64,000 bases of DNA from an uncultured Prevotellaceae bacterium (GCA_902779455.1 CACZBS010000001.1:62001-126000); one strand, 5' to 3'; counted from the first letter of the stretch, positions 32,759 through 42,172 are shown. Notes: generated from the sequence alone by a model not told the origin. Numbers and translations: made by a program.

Positions 32759-35492
32759 CGGAGAATAAGTTGAGTTGACCGGTCATCTCGTCAATCACCT
32801 GCTGCTGGCTCTTGCCTGCGTCGGGGTCGACGTCAATAGGTTCATCCAAGGATGGGGTGGGAGGATTGCCCTCCGTGTCCTCCGTCGTCGTTTCCTCCTC
32901 CGGGAACCTCACGGGCTCCTGCTCCTCGATGCTCTCAATCTGCCATGTGGAGATGCGTTTGCCCTTGGCCTTGAAGCCCTTGACGGCGATGAACTGCTCG
33001 GCATCGATGTCCTCAGAACCGCGATATTCGTCGGCCCCGCCGTAGGTGACGCGGATCAAGGGATAGACCTCGTCGCTGAGCAGCACGAGTTTCGACGTCT
33101 GGTTGTCGCCCAGGAAGTTCTGCTTGCGCTTCGTGGCCTCCATGAGGAATCGCTTGAGGTAGGGATAGCCCTGGTTGTCGGCATCGAAGAGCACGGCCGT
33201 CCACACCTTGTCGGGCAGGAACTTCTCGATGCGCAGGATGTTCTCCTCGTAGTGGTTGTTGGCGTCGAAGTTGGTCAGATAGAAGTCGCCGTTCTTCAGG
33301 ACAACGAGAATCTGGTCGTCGTCGAAGAATTCGCCCAGCAAGCGTCCGTGCTCGTCGTAGTTCAGACGGTTGACGTCGGGGTCGAACCACACCTTGCGGC
33401 CGCCCAGCGTGGAGTGGCCCTGCGACTTGAGGGTGATGCGGTGTACGGGCTTCTTGGTCAGCAGGTTGCCCTTCGAAGCGCGTCCCTTGATGATGATGTC
33501 GGCAAAGGAGCGCTCGAGGAAGATGCTGGCGCGCGGGTTCTGGGCCTGGACGGAGGCGTCGAGGGTCACCTTGATGACTTCGGCCTCGCCGTTGGGGTTG
33601 ACGGTGAAGTACATCACCTTGGAGCCCGGCGTGCCCTGCGTCAGGTCGTTCTCGCGGTCGCGTGTGATGCCCGTGATGTTGAATCGCTTGATGTAGTAGG
33701 GGCCCTGACGGCCGTCGCGATAGACGACATTATATATCGTGCGCTTGTCGTTCTTCTTGAACACGCCGAGCCACAGCACGTTCTTGCCCACGAAGAGTTT
33801 CTCGGCCACGCGTACCACTTTATATTTGCCGTCCTTATAGAAGAGGATGACGTCGTCGATGTCGGAGCAGTTGCAGACGTATTCGTCCTTCTTCAGCCCT
33901 GTGCCGATGAATCCCTCCTGGCGGTTGATGTAGAGTTTCTGGTTGGCCTCGGCCACCTTCGTGGCCTCGATGGTGTCGAAGTTGCGCAGCTCCGTGAGCC
34001 GCGGGTGGTCCTTGCCGTACTTGTCCTTGAGGAACTGGAACCAGTCGGCCGTCACCTCTGTGAGGTTGGCCAGGTCGCGCTCTATCTGGTCGATCTCGTC
34101 CTGCAGCCGCGCCATCAGCTCGTCGGCCTTGTCCTTGTTGAACTTCAGGATGCGCTGCATCTTGATCTCGAGCAGCCGCAGGATGTCGTCCTTGGTCACC
34201 TCGCGCACCAGTTGCGGGTAGTAGGGCGTCAGGCGCTCGTCGATGTGCTCGCAGACGGCGTCGATGGTGGGGGCCTGTTCGAACTTCTTGTCTTTATAGA
34301 TGCGCTCCTCGATGAAGATCTTCTCGAGCGAACAGAAGTGGAGCTGCTCCAGGAGCTCGCCGCGGCGGATCTCCAATTCCTGGCGGATGAGGTCCTTGGT
34401 GCGGTCGACGGAGTGGCGCAGCACGTCGCTGATGGTGAGGAACTGGGGCTTTTGGTCGGCAATGACGCAGCAGTTGGGCGAGATGTTGATCTCGCAGTCA
34501 GTGAAGGCATAGAGGGCGTCGATGGTCTTGTCGCTCGACACGCCGGGGGCCAGGTGCACCTGGATCTCCACCTCGGCCGAGGTCAGGTCGGTGACGTTGC
34601 GGGCCTTGATCTTGCCCTTCTCGATGGCCTTGGTGATGCTTTCGATGAGGGTGCCCACGGTCTTCGAGAAGGGGAGCTCGCGGATGACGAGCGTCTTCTG
34701 GTCGAGCTTCTCGATCTTGGCGCGCACCTTCAGCACGCCGCCCCGCTGGCCGTCGTTATATTTCGACACGTCGATGGAGCCGCCCGTCTGGAAATCGGGG
34801 TAGAGATGGAACTCCTCGTCGTGCAGATAGCTGATGGCGGCGTCGCAGATCTCGTTGAAGTTGTGGGGCAGAATCTTCGAAGACAGACCCACGGCGATGC
34901 CCTCGGCGCCCTGCGAGAGGAGCAGGGGGAACTTGACTGGCAGCGTGATGGGCTCCTTGTTGCGCCCGTCGTAGGATAGCTGCCACTCCGTCGTCTTGGG
35001 ATTAAACACCGTGTCGAGAGCGAACTTCGACAATCGGGCCTCAATATATCGGGGCGCAGCGGCACGGTCGCCCGTGAGGATGTTGCCCCAGTTGCCCTGC
35101 GTGTCGACGAGCAGGTCCTTCTGTCCCAGCTGCACCAGGGCGTCGCCGATGGAGGCGTCGCCGTGGGGATGGAACTGCATGGTGTGGCCCACGATGTTGG
35201 CCACCTTGTTATATCGTCCGTCGTCCATGCGCTTCATCGAGTGCAGGATGCGCCGCTGCACGGGCTTCAGGCCGTCCTCGATGTGGGGGACGGCGCGCTC
35301 GAGAATGACGTAGGAGGCATAGTCGAGGAACCAGTTCTGATACATGCCGCTCAGGTGGTGGACGGCTGATGCGTCGAATCGGTTGACGGGCTTATAGTCG
35401 GAGTGGCCTTCAGTGGTGTCGGCGTTCTCGTCGTTATCTGTTGTTCCTGACATTAGCTCTTCGCCAATGTCGTCTCTTATTTCATCGTCCAT
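32745..35492 (-). CDS. parC: DNA topoisomerase IV subunit A
   Basis: The breakage-reunion subunit of a type IIA topoisomerase, which decatenates chromosomes with ParE. The core begins at LSGMYQNWFLDYASYVILERA, split by DGLKPVQRRILHSM, and carries the catalytic tyrosine in AAAPRYIEARLS and the quinolone region HPHGDASIGDALV. The C-terminal beta-pinwheel runs to about residue 840, followed by an acidic tail. At about 915 residues it has the size and sequence style of the Bacteroidetes ParC-like protein rather than GyrA. ATG 35492 was chosen because the upstream extension crosses the promoter at 35526-35519. parE is not in the window. Confidence 0.92.
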   Translation of the reverse strand: MDDEIRDDIGEELMSGTTDNDENADTTEGHSDYKPVNRFDASAVHHLSGMYQNWFLDYASYVILERAVPHIEDGLKPVQRRILHSMKRMDDGRYNKVANIVGHTMQFHPHGDASIGDALVQLGQKDLLVDTQGNWGNILTGDRAAAPRYIEARLSKFALDTVFNPKTTEWQLSYDGRNKEPITLPVKFPLLLSQGAEGIAVGLSSKILPHNFNEICDAAISYLHDEEFHLYPDFQTGGSIDVSKYNDGQRGGVLKVRAKIEKLDQKTLVIRELPFSKTVGTLIESITKAIEKGKIKARNVTDLTSAEVEIQVHLAPGVSSDKTIDALYAFTDCEINISPNCCVIADQKPQFLTISDVLRHSVDRTKDLIRQELEIRRGELLEQLHFCSLEKIFIEERIYKDKKFEQAPTIDAVCEHIDERLTPYYPQLVREVTKDDILRLLEIKMQRILKFNKDKADELMARLQDEIDQIERDLANLTEVTADWFQFLKDKYGKDHPRLTELRNFDTIEATKVAEANQKLYINRQEGFIGTGLKKDEYVCNCSDIDDVILFYKDGKYKVVRVAEKLFVGKNVLWLGVFKKNDKRTIYNVVYRDGRQGPYYIKRFNITGITRDRENDLTQGTPGSKVMYFTVNPNGEAEVIKVTLDASVQAQNPRASIFLERSFADIIIKGRASKGNLLTKKPVHRITLKSQGHSTLGGRKVWFDPDVNRLNYDEHGRLLGEFFDDDQILVVLKNGDFYLTNFDANNHYEENILRIEKFLPDKVWTAVLFDADNQGYPYLKRFLMEATKRKQNFLGDNQTSKLVLLSDEVYPLIRVTYGGADEYRGSEDIDAEQFIAVKGFKAKGKRISTWQIESIEEQEPVRFPEEETTTEDTEGNPPTPSLDEPIDVDPDAGKSQQQVIDEMTGQLNLFSDEEF

Positions 35493-35518
35493 TGTGCAAT
35501 GGTTTATAGTTTTGCGCA

Positions 35519-35577
35519 CAAAATTACAAAAAAAAAATGAAATAATGCCTTTCCTGTCAGTTTTTTTTGTACCTTTG
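35519..35577. promoter_or_regulatory. Divergent promoters for parC and the DUF554 gene
   Basis: The minus strand reads TAATTTTG at 35526-35519, 26 bases before the parC ATG. The plus strand reads TACCTTTG at 35570-35577, five bases before the DUF554 ATG, which implies a nearly leaderless mRNA. Confidence 0.6.
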
Positions 35578-35582
35578 CGCCT

Positions 35583-36266
35583 ATGATTGGAACAATCGTC
35601 AACACAATAGCTATCATCGTAGGCACCTTGCTGGGCAGCTTTCTGCACCGAGGCATCAGGGAGCAATACAAGACGGCCCTCTACGATGTCCTCGGACTAG
35701 CCTCGCTGGCCATCGGACTGAACGCATGCATCAGCAACCTGCCCAAGAGCCAGTATCCCGTGCTCTTCATCGTCGCCATGGCCCTGGGCACCGTCGTGGG
35801 CACGTGGCTCGACATCGACGGACGCTTCCATCGCCTCGTCGACAGCCGTTCGAAGGGCGGCAGCCGGCTGGCCGACGGCCTCTCGACGGCCACGCTGCTC
35901 TATTGCATCGGCCCCCTGTCGATGCTGGGGCCCGTCATTGCGGCCCTAAAGGGCGACCACACGTTTCTCTTCACCAACGCGACGCTCGACTTCGTGTCTT
36001 CCACCATCTTCGCCTCGACCTACGGCCTGGGCATGCTCCTGGCCGCTCCCGTGCTGTTCCTCTGGCAGGGCATGTTCTTCATGGTGGCGCGGCTGTCGAG
36101 CCAGGCCGTCAGCGACCAGCTCATGGCCGAACTGCTCATCGTGGGCGGACTGATGATCACGGCCAGCGGACTGAACCTTCTGGCTGTCAAGCGGTTGAAG
36201 ACGCTCGACATGCTGCCGGCGCTGCTGGTGCCGATCGCGTGGTTTTTGCTGAAAAGTTTTGTCTAA
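35583..36266 (+). CDS. DUF554 membrane protein (YdfK-like)
   Basis: A polytopic inner-membrane protein of 227 residues with about six hydrophobic segments. The start MIGTIVNTIAIIVGTLLGS and the segment SASLLYCIGP-like STATLLYCIGPLSMLGP are characteristic of DUF554. The family has been discussed as possible small-molecule transporters, but no substrate is established. It is followed 17 bases later by a GlsB-like gene. The promoter box lies only five bases from the ATG. Confidence 0.87.
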   Translation: MIGTIVNTIAIIVGTLLGSFLHRGIREQYKTALYDVLGLASLAIGLNACISNLPKSQYPVLFIVAMALGTVVGTWLDIDGRFHRLVDSRSKGGSRLADGLSTATLLYCIGPLSMLGPVIAALKGDHTFLFTNATLDFVSSTIFASTYGLGMLLAAPVLFLWQGMFFMVARLSSQAVSDQLMAELLIVGGLMITASGLNLLAVKRLKTLDMLPALLVPIAWFLLKSFV

Positions 36267-36283
36267 TTTAAATATTAAAAGTT

Positions 36284-36526
36284 ATGACTGGTATTATTGG
36301 TTCTATTATCATTGGATGTCTGGCTGGCTTCTGCGCCGGCAAGTTGATGAAGGGCGGCGGCTTCGGATTCCTGATGAATCTGCTGCTCGGACTGTTCGGC
36401 GGTGTGCTCGGAGGCTGGCTCTTCAGCATGCTCGGCATTGAGTGGGGCGGCCTCCTCGGCCAGCTCGGCACGGCCATCATCGGCGCTGTCGCCATCCTCT
36501 GGATTGCATCGCTGCTGAAGAAGTGA
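36284..36526 (+). CDS. GlsB/YeaQ/YmgE-family small membrane protein
   Basis: An 80-residue protein with three hydrophobic, glycine-rich helices (GIIGSIIIGCLAGFCAG, GFLMNLLLGLFGGVLGGW and IIGAVAILWIASLL). This is the family often annotated transglycosylase-associated protein and linked to general stress responses in other bacteria. The sequence is complete at both ends. It probably shares a transcript with the DUF554 gene and is followed by two hairpins. Confidence 0.85.
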   Translation: MTGIIGSIIIGCLAGFCAGKLMKGGGFGFLMNLLLGLFGGVLGGWLFSMLGIEWGGLLGQLGTAIIGAVAILWIASLLKK

Positions 36527-36544
36527 TCGGCCCATGCGACCGTC

Positions 36545-36618
36545 GGACCGCATCGCTGATAACGAAGCGGTCCTTTGAGCATGTTAAAGCGGTCCTGTGT
36601 CTGACGCACAGGACCGCT
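36545..36618 (+). terminator. Two tandem hairpins after the GlsB-like gene
   Basis: The first stem is GGACCGC (36545-36551) with GCGGTCC (36567-36573), followed by TTT. The second is AGCGGTCCTGTG (36588-36599) with CACAGGACCGCT (36607-36618), 12 perfect pairs and a 7-base loop. The bases CGAAGCGGTCCTTT are shared with the feoAB terminator. The rest of the stretch to 36740 shows nothing recognisable. Confidence 0.65.
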
Positions 36619-36751
36619 GTGCTTGAGACACAGCGGCACTTCGCCAACCCTCAGGCCCTCCGTCGCCGCAAGCGTCGGGGGGCTTCATCGTTTAAGATGT
36701 ATGGGGCGTCGTGTCCGATTGCTTTACATCACGTGCTGACACGATAGTGAT

Positions 36752-36840
36752 AAAACAAAAGCGACGAGCTTCACAGCCGGCCGCTTCTATCTTCAATAGG
36801 TATTAGTTCTTTTAAGGTAAAAAGATTGTTTTCAGGATAA
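36752..36840 (-). ncRNA. Candidate small RNA with own promoter and terminator
   Basis: On the minus strand a complete Bacteroidetes promoter is visible: TTTG at 36877-36874, a 20-base spacer, and TATCTTTG at 36853-36846. A transcript would start near 36840. It contains a small hairpin (CTTTT-TACCTT-AAAAG) and ends with the stem GCGGCCGGC/GCTCGTCGC (36784-36776 and 36769-36761, with wobble pairs and one mismatch) followed by TTTTGTTTT. The RNA would be about 90 nt, with no open frame of note. It lies in the gap between convergent genes. I cannot assign it to a known family. Confidence 0.55.
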
Positions 36841-36845
36841 CGCTG

Positions 36846-36877
36846 CAAAGATAGGACTTTTTTCCAAACCGACCAAA
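36846..36877 (-). promoter_or_regulatory. Full -33/-7 promoter of the candidate small RNA
   Basis: TTTG at 36877-36874 and TATCTTTG at 36853-36846, separated by 20 bases, match the Bacteroidetes -33/-7 architecture. No gene starts downstream of it on this strand. Confidence 0.65.
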
Positions 36878-36963
36878 TGTTTTTGATACTTTTTTTCAAT
36901 ATTTTTGGTGTGTGGGCACACAATTTCTTGATTTGTGCTAAATTCGCACAGTTTTGTGTGTGC

Positions 36964-38682
36964 TCAGCTTCGCTTATTAAGCTTTTTTAGTCGACGTTTG
37001 GCCTCATTTGCCTCAGGATAGAGCTCAAGAGCCTTCTCATAGTTGCGGATGGCAGCATCGGGCATGTGCTCCTGTTCGCACTCCTTGCCGAGCAGCGTGT
37101 ATTCGGCAGCCAGCCGCTTGAGGGTCTTCTCGCGCTCATGCTTCTCCTTGCGGAGCGCTTCGATCTCACGCTTCTGGCGGTTGATGATTTCAAGCTTGCG
37201 GCGGATGAAACGCCGGATGGTGGGCTTCTCGATGTCGTAGCGGCTGTGGATAGCCTTGAAGAAGTTGTCGAGAAACAATTGGAAGTCGCCCTGGTCGAAG
37301 GCCTTGACGGCATCGTGGTATTCGCGGTCGGCGCGGCCTTCCTGCATGGCCTGCGAGATGAGCAGCTGGTCGTTGTAGCGGCGGGCAAACTGGACGACCT
37401 CGCTGCGCACGAAGATGTCCTGTTGACGGATGGGGGCGACGAGGGAGATGCCCTCGAGGGAGGTGCAGCGCGACAGTGCGACGTAGGTCTGGCCGCCAGC
37501 GAAGGCGCCTCCCGTGAAATCGATCCTGACCTGGCTGAACGTCAGGCCCTGGCTCTTGTGCACGGTGATGGCCCAGGCCAGCCGTAGGGGGAACTGTGTG
37601 TAGGTGCCGAGCAGCTGCTCCTCGATCTTCTGCTCCTTCTCGTTGAACGTATAGCGCATGTTCTCCCACACCTCGGGCTCGACGCTGACGTCGCGTCCGT
37701 CCTCGAGCATGACGGTCATGTTGCCTTCGCTGGCGTCGATCTCTGTGATCGTGCCGAGGGTGCCGTTGACCCATCGCTTCTCCTTATCGTTCTTGATGAA
37801 GATGACCTGGGCGCCGAGCTTGACGCGCAACTCCATCGGCGTGGGCAGCGACGTCTCAGGGAAGTCGCCCTCAATGGCGCCATGGAAGACGGTGGGGCTG
37901 CCCTCAAGCTCTGCAAGCCGCTGCTCGTTGACGTAGTCGACGGTGTCGCGGCGTGTGGCCAGTATGATCTGAAGCTTGTCGCCCGTGGTGTCGAGACTGG
38001 CGTTGAGGCGTGCGTTGAGCGTGGTCAGGTCAGCCTGTGTGGCGGCATTCTGGCGGATGCGGTCGAGCATGGCGATGAAGCGGTCGTCGCGCTGGCGATA
38101 GACCTTGCGCAGCTCGATGGAGACGAGCTGCATCTGCTGCCACACCTTCGCGTTGAAGAAATAGGCCGACTGGTAGAAGGGGCGCAGCAGCTGGCGATCC
38201 TCCTCCTTGACGACAGGTTCGAGCTGATAGATGTCGCCCACAAGAAGGAGCTGCTTGCCGCCGAAGGGCTCGTAGGAACGTGTGTAGATGCGCAGCACCT
38301 TGTCGATGAAGTCGATGATGTCGGCGCGCACCATCGAGATCTCGTCGATGATGATGAGCTCCACCTCGCGCAGCAGCTTGCGCTGGGCGCTGGTGTACTT
38401 GAGCGATTCCTTGATGTGGCGGCGGTCGTAGCGCGAGTCGTTGGGCAGAAGGGGATGGAAGGGGAGGCGGAAGAAGCTGTGGAGGGTTGAGCCGCCCGCA
38501 TTGATGGCCGCGATGCCTGTGGGGGCCAGTATGACGTGCTTCTTCTTGGTGTTGGCTGCCACGTATCTGAGGAAGGTCGACTTGCCCGTGCCGGCCTTTC
38601 CCGTGAGGAAAAGCGAGCGACGGGTGAAGTTGACGATCTGCAGGGCGTCCTGCCACTCCTTGTTCTCGAGGTCCAGTTCCAT
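36964..38682 (-). CDS. PIF1/RecD-like helicase with C-terminal coiled coil and TPR-like end
   Basis: A superfamily 1B DNA helicase of 572 residues. Walker A is FLTGKAGTGKST near residue 30, Walker B LIIIDEISMVRADI, followed by LLVGDIYQLEPV (motif III) and the late motifs WAITVHKSQGLTF and YVALSRCTSLEGI. The C-terminal 120 residues are a basic coiled coil (EIINRQKREIEALRKEKHE) and a single TPR-like unit (IRNYEKALELYPEANEAK). The ATG at 38682 is five bases past the PBP1A stop; the frame stays open far upstream but only as an overlap with PBP1A. Likely role is DNA repair or replication-fork processing. Confidence 0.88.
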   Translation of the reverse strand: MELDLENKEWQDALQIVNFTRRSLFLTGKAGTGKSTFLRYVAANTKKKHVILAPTGIAAINAGGSTLHSFFRLPFHPLLPNDSRYDRRHIKESLKYTSAQRKLLREVELIIIDEISMVRADIIDFIDKVLRIYTRSYEPFGGKQLLLVGDIYQLEPVVKEEDRQLLRPFYQSAYFFNAKVWQQMQLVSIELRKVYRQRDDRFIAMLDRIRQNAATQADLTTLNARLNASLDTTGDKLQIILATRRDTVDYVNEQRLAELEGSPTVFHGAIEGDFPETSLPTPMELRVKLGAQVIFIKNDKEKRWVNGTLGTITEIDASEGNMTVMLEDGRDVSVEPEVWENMRYTFNEKEQKIEEQLLGTYTQFPLRLAWAITVHKSQGLTFSQVRIDFTGGAFAGGQTYVALSRCTSLEGISLVAPIRQQDIFVRSEVVQFARRYNDQLLISQAMQEGRADREYHDAVKAFDQGDFQLFLDNFFKAIHSRYDIEKPTIRRFIRRKLEIINRQKREIEALRKEKHEREKTLKRLAAEYTLLGKECEQEHMPDAAIRNYEKALELYPEANEAKRRLKKLNKRS

Positions 38683-38686
38683 GGCT

Positions 38687-41215
38687 TTACTCCTCCTCGG
38701 CGGGCGTGGCTTCCGTGTTCTTCGTATCGATGCTGACGGGCAGGTCGGGGATGTCAGGCTCGTCGAGGGGTGCGGTGCTCTCGCGCTCGGGATAGTTGAC
38801 GGCAGCGGGGAAGTAGACGACGCTGTCGTTCGACGTGGTGTCAGGCTGATAGTAGGTGTAGGTGCACTGCTTGTACATCTCGTCGGTGATGTTCGGATCG
38901 CGCGGGGGGGCGAACTTGGCGTGATACTTCTTGAAATGCTTGTCAGCAAGAACCTTCTCGAGGAACGCGCCGCAGATGGGCATGGCGGCACGGCTGCCCT
39001 GGCCCAATGCGCCCGTGCGGAAGTGGATGGCGCGATACTCTCCGCCAACCCATGAGCCACAGACGAGGCGCGGGGTGACGCCCATGAACCAGGCGTCGCT
39101 GTGGTTGTTGGTCGTGCCTGTCTTGCCGCCGAAGTCGGTGTCGTCAGCAAAGGGGCGCACGAATCGCCACAGACCCTGGCTGGTGCCGCCGGGCTCCTGC
39201 AAGCCGCCCTGCAGGAGCTGCTGCATGAAGAATGCCGTGCGATAGCTGATGGCCTGCTCCTGTGGCTCGTCTTCGTGATAGATCTCATTGCCGTCGCGGT
39301 CGAGGATGCGGGTGACGAGGACGGGCGCCTTCATCTTTCCGTCGTTGGCGACGGTGGCATAGGCGTTGACCAGCTCCTCCAGACAGACGTCGCCAGCTCC
39401 GAGAGCGAGTGAGGGCGTCTCCTCGAGCTTGGTGCGGATGCCCATGCGGTAGGCCGTCTTGGCCACGCGGTCGATGCCCATCTCCTGTCCGAGCTTGACG
39501 GCCACGGAGTTGATGCTGCGTGCGAAGGCGCGCTTGAGCGTCATGTTGGCATAGGTGAAGTAGCCGTTGGCGTTGCTTGGCGACCAGTAGACCTCTTTCT
39601 TATATACCGGGCTCCAGACCTTCATGCCCAGCGGCGCGTCGGTGCGTCGGTCGCAGGGCGTGAGCCCCTGGTTCATAGCCTCGGTGTAGACGAAGAGCTT
39701 GAATGTGGAGCCGGGCTGACGGGTGGCCGTCACCTTGTCGTATTTCCATGTGGTGAAGTCGATGTCGCCCACCCAAGCCTTGACGTGCCGGGTGTCGGGT
39801 TCGATGGCGACGAATCCGCAGTGGAGGAAGTGCTCCATGTAGCGGATGGAGTCGAGGGTGCTCATCTCCGTCTCATAGGGTCCGTCGTCGTAGCTGAAGA
39901 GCTTGACGTGATGCGGCTTGTTGAGGTATTTCCAGACGGAGTCGGGCTGTTCGGGGAACAGCTTGTTGTAGTATTTGTAGGCCGATGTGCGCTTGGCGAT
40001 GTTCTCGATGAAGTTGGGGATGTCGCGTCCGCGCTCGTCCTGCCAGGGGTTCTGGCCGGCCCAGTGTTCGTCGAACCGGCGCTGGAGGGTGCGCATCTGG
40101 TTCATGGCGGCTGCCTCGGCGTAGCGCTGCAGACGCATGTCGATCGTGGTGTAGATCTTCAGTCCGCTGGTGTAGATGTCGACGCCGTTATCGCGACACC
40201 ACTCCTTGACGTCGTTGGCGACGGCCTCGCGGAAGTAGTGGGCCTGGCCGTCGTAGGCCTTCTCGACGTAGTAGTCGAGTTCGATGGGGTTGGCCTTGAG
40301 CGTGTCGCAGGCCTGGCGTGTCAGGTGGCCGTGGGTGCGCATGTTGTCGAGCACGACGTTGCGGCGCTCGCGGCTCTGGTCGGGATGGAGCCGGGGGTTG
40401 TAGGTGGTGGTGGCCTTGAGCATGCCGACGAGAACGGCGGCCTGTTCCGGGCGCAGCTCAGCGGGCGTGATGCCGAAGTAGGTCTTGCATGCCGTCTTGA
40501 TGCCGTAGGCGTTCGATCCGAAGTCGACGGTGTTGGCATACATCGTGAGGATCTCCTGCTTGGTGAAGTTCCATTCGAGCTTGATGGCCGTCACCCACTC
40601 CTTGCTTTTCTGTATCAGCAGCTTCAGTCCCGGCACGTGGCCGAGCAGCCCCGTGGAATATTCGGTGCGGACGCGGAAGAGGTTCTTGGCCAGCTGCTGG
40701 GTGATGGTGGATGCGCCTCGGGCCTCGTCGTTCATGACGTAGTCCTTGAGTGCTGCGAAGAAGGCGGTGAAGTCGATGCCGAAGTGGCGATAGAAGCGTT
40801 CGTCCTCAGTGTCGACGAGTGCGTGCCAGAAGACGGGGTTGACCTCATCGTAGGTCACGGGCGTGCGGTTCTCGCTGAAGAACTTGCCGATCATGACGCC
40901 GTCGGCGCTATAGATCTCGGAGGCCTGAGCGGGCCGCGTGTTCATGATGGTCTTCATGCTGGGCGACTTGCCGAACAGTCCGAGGAAATTGACGTCGACA
41001 GCTCCCAGATAGAGGATGAAGGCGACGACGAGCGATGCCAGGGCCGCCAGCGTCTTGACGTACCAGGGGCGTTGCCTGTACAGTCCGACATACCATCTTA
41101 CGGCCTTCATGAGAGCCTTGCCGACGGGCGCCCAGAGGCGTCGGGCCGTCTGCAGGGCGCGCTCGGTGACGGTGGGCGTCAGTTGTTCTTCCTCTTCGTA
41201 GTTGTCGTTGCTCAT
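38687..41215 (-). CDS. Bifunctional penicillin-binding protein 1A
   Basis: A class A PBP of 842 residues that polymerises and cross-links peptidoglycan. One membrane helix lies at about 55-73. The GT51 domain has its catalytic Glu137 in EDERFYRHFG and the motif ASTITQQLAKNLF. The transpeptidase domain shows the active serine in GSTFK, the second motif SIN in ARSINSVAVKLG and the third motif KTGTT in FGGKTGTTNN. The C-terminal tail is acidic. Its gene ends one base before the miaA stop region on the upstream side and just before the helicase, so it is part of the lpx-miaA transcript. Confidence 0.95.
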   Translation of the reverse strand: MSNDNYEEEEQLTPTVTERALQTARRLWAPVGKALMKAVRWYVGLYRQRPWYVKTLAALASLVVAFILYLGAVDVNFLGLFGKSPSMKTIMNTRPAQASEIYSADGVMIGKFFSENRTPVTYDEVNPVFWHALVDTEDERFYRHFGIDFTAFFAALKDYVMNDEARGASTITQQLAKNLFRVRTEYSTGLLGHVPGLKLLIQKSKEWVTAIKLEWNFTKQEILTMYANTVDFGSNAYGIKTACKTYFGITPAELRPEQAAVLVGMLKATTTYNPRLHPDQSRERRNVVLDNMRTHGHLTRQACDTLKANPIELDYYVEKAYDGQAHYFREAVANDVKEWCRDNGVDIYTSGLKIYTTIDMRLQRYAEAAAMNQMRTLQRRFDEHWAGQNPWQDERGRDIPNFIENIAKRTSAYKYYNKLFPEQPDSVWKYLNKPHHVKLFSYDDGPYETEMSTLDSIRYMEHFLHCGFVAIEPDTRHVKAWVGDIDFTTWKYDKVTATRQPGSTFKLFVYTEAMNQGLTPCDRRTDAPLGMKVWSPVYKKEVYWSPSNANGYFTYANMTLKRAFARSINSVAVKLGQEMGIDRVAKTAYRMGIRTKLEETPSLALGAGDVCLEELVNAYATVANDGKMKAPVLVTRILDRDGNEIYHEDEPQEQAISYRTAFFMQQLLQGGLQEPGGTSQGLWRFVRPFADDTDFGGKTGTTNNHSDAWFMGVTPRLVCGSWVGGEYRAIHFRTGALGQGSRAAMPICGAFLEKVLADKHFKKYHAKFAPPRDPNITDEMYKQCTYTYYQPDTTSNDSVVYFPAAVNYPERESTAPLDEPDIPDLPVSIDTKNTEATPAEEE

Positions 41216-42109
41216 TTAGCGTTGTAGGTGGTTGATGATTTGTTGGTAGTCGCCGGGTGCGAACCAGCTGACGTCTGGGTCCTTCTTGAACCACGTCAGC
41301 TGCTTGCGGGCATAGCGGCGGGTGTTGCCCTTCATGCGCTCGACGGCCTCCTCAAGCGTCCAAGTGCCGTCGAGATAGGCGAACATCTCCTTATAGCCTA
41401 CCGTGTTGAGGGCGTTCAGCTGTCGGCGGGGATAGAGCCTCCGGGCCTCGTCGAGCAGTCCGTCGGCCATCATGCGGTCGACGCGCATGTTGATGCGCTC
41501 GTAGAGTTCCTCGCGGGGACGGTTAAGCGCTATCTTGACGATGCGGAAGGGCCGCTGGCGCCGCTCGTTGCGACGGAAGGAGGTGTAGGTGCGGCCCGTC
41601 ATGTGGCATATCTCGAGGGCATGTACGACGCGACGCGGGTTCTGGCGGTCTACGATCTCGTAGTGTTCCGGGTCGAGCCTCCGCAGCTCTTCGACGAGGC
41701 TTTCGAGGCCCTCGTCGGCCAGTCGCTGCTTGAGCACGCGCCGCGTCTCGTCGTCGACGGTGGGTATGTCGTCAATGCCGTTGCACACGGCATCGATGTA
41801 CATCATCGACCCGCCGGCCATCAGGGCGTAGTCGCTCTCGCGGAAGAGCTCCGGGAGCAGGCTGATGACCTGCTGCTCATAGAGCGATGCGCTGTAGTAG
41901 TCGTCGAGCTGCAGCTGGCCGACGAAGTAGTGTCTGGCCTGCCGCAGCTGTTCGTCGGTGGGTGCGGCCGTCCCGATTTTCATCTCACGGTAGATCTGGC
42001 GCGAGTCGGCGTTGATGACGGGGATGCCGAAGTGGCTTGCCAGCCGAAGGCACAGCTCGGTCTTGCCGACGGCCGTGGGGCCTGTGAGGACGATGAGGGT
42101 CTTATCCAA
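41216..42109 (-). CDS. miaA: tRNA dimethylallyltransferase
   Basis: Adds a dimethylallyl group to A37 of tRNAs that read UNN codons. The P-loop GPTAVGKT is at residues 10-17, followed by [12 protein letters not shown], the conserved [10 protein letters not shown], and [10 protein letters not shown]. The tRNA-contact region PRREELYER-like [12 protein letters not shown] and QLTWFKKD close the fold. At 297 residues it is normal. It stops directly before the PBP1A ATG and follows lpxA after a 63-base satellite, consistent with the same transcript. Confidence 0.95.
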   Translation of the reverse strand: MDKTLIVLTGPTAVGKTELCLRLASHFGIPVINADSRQIYREMKIGTAAPTDEQLRQARHYFVGQLQLDDYYSASLYEQQVISLLPELFRESDYALMAGGSMMYIDAVCNGIDDIPTVDDETRRVLKQRLADEGLESLVEELRRLDPEHYEIVDRQNPRRVVHALEICHMTGRTYTSFRRNERRQRPFRIVKIALNRPREELYERINMRVDRMMADGLLDEARRLYPRRQLNALNTVGYKEMFAYLDGTWTLEEAVERMKGNTRRYARKQLTWFKKDPDVSWFAPGDYQQIINHLQR

Positions 42110-42110
42110 A

Positions 42111-42172
42111 GTGAGAGGTGAGAAGTGAGAGGTGAGAAGTCTGAGAACTCTGAGAACTCTGAGAACTCAGAA
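42111..42172. repeat. Purine-rich satellite between lpxA and miaA
   Basis: The gap is filled by two short-period repeats on the plus strand: GTGAGAGGTGAGAA units, then GAGAACTCT units (three copies of CTGAGAACT). Nothing else is recognised in the gap. Confidence 0.75.

Noticed and set aside
32775-34979. A very long open frame on the plus strand opposite parC
   Set aside because: It is antisense to a clear topoisomerase gene, has a hydrophobic-acidic composition typical of reversed GC-rich codons, and shows no domain or promoter.
38683-39288. N-terminal extension of the PIF1-like helicase into the PBP1A gene
   Set aside because: The added sequence is Ser/Pro/Arg-rich, out-of-frame PBP1A sequence; the helicase motifs start right after the ATG at 38682.
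39785-41227. A 480-codon open frame opposite PBP1A
   Set aside because: It is a mirror frame of a strongly supported gene, with no recognisable motif.
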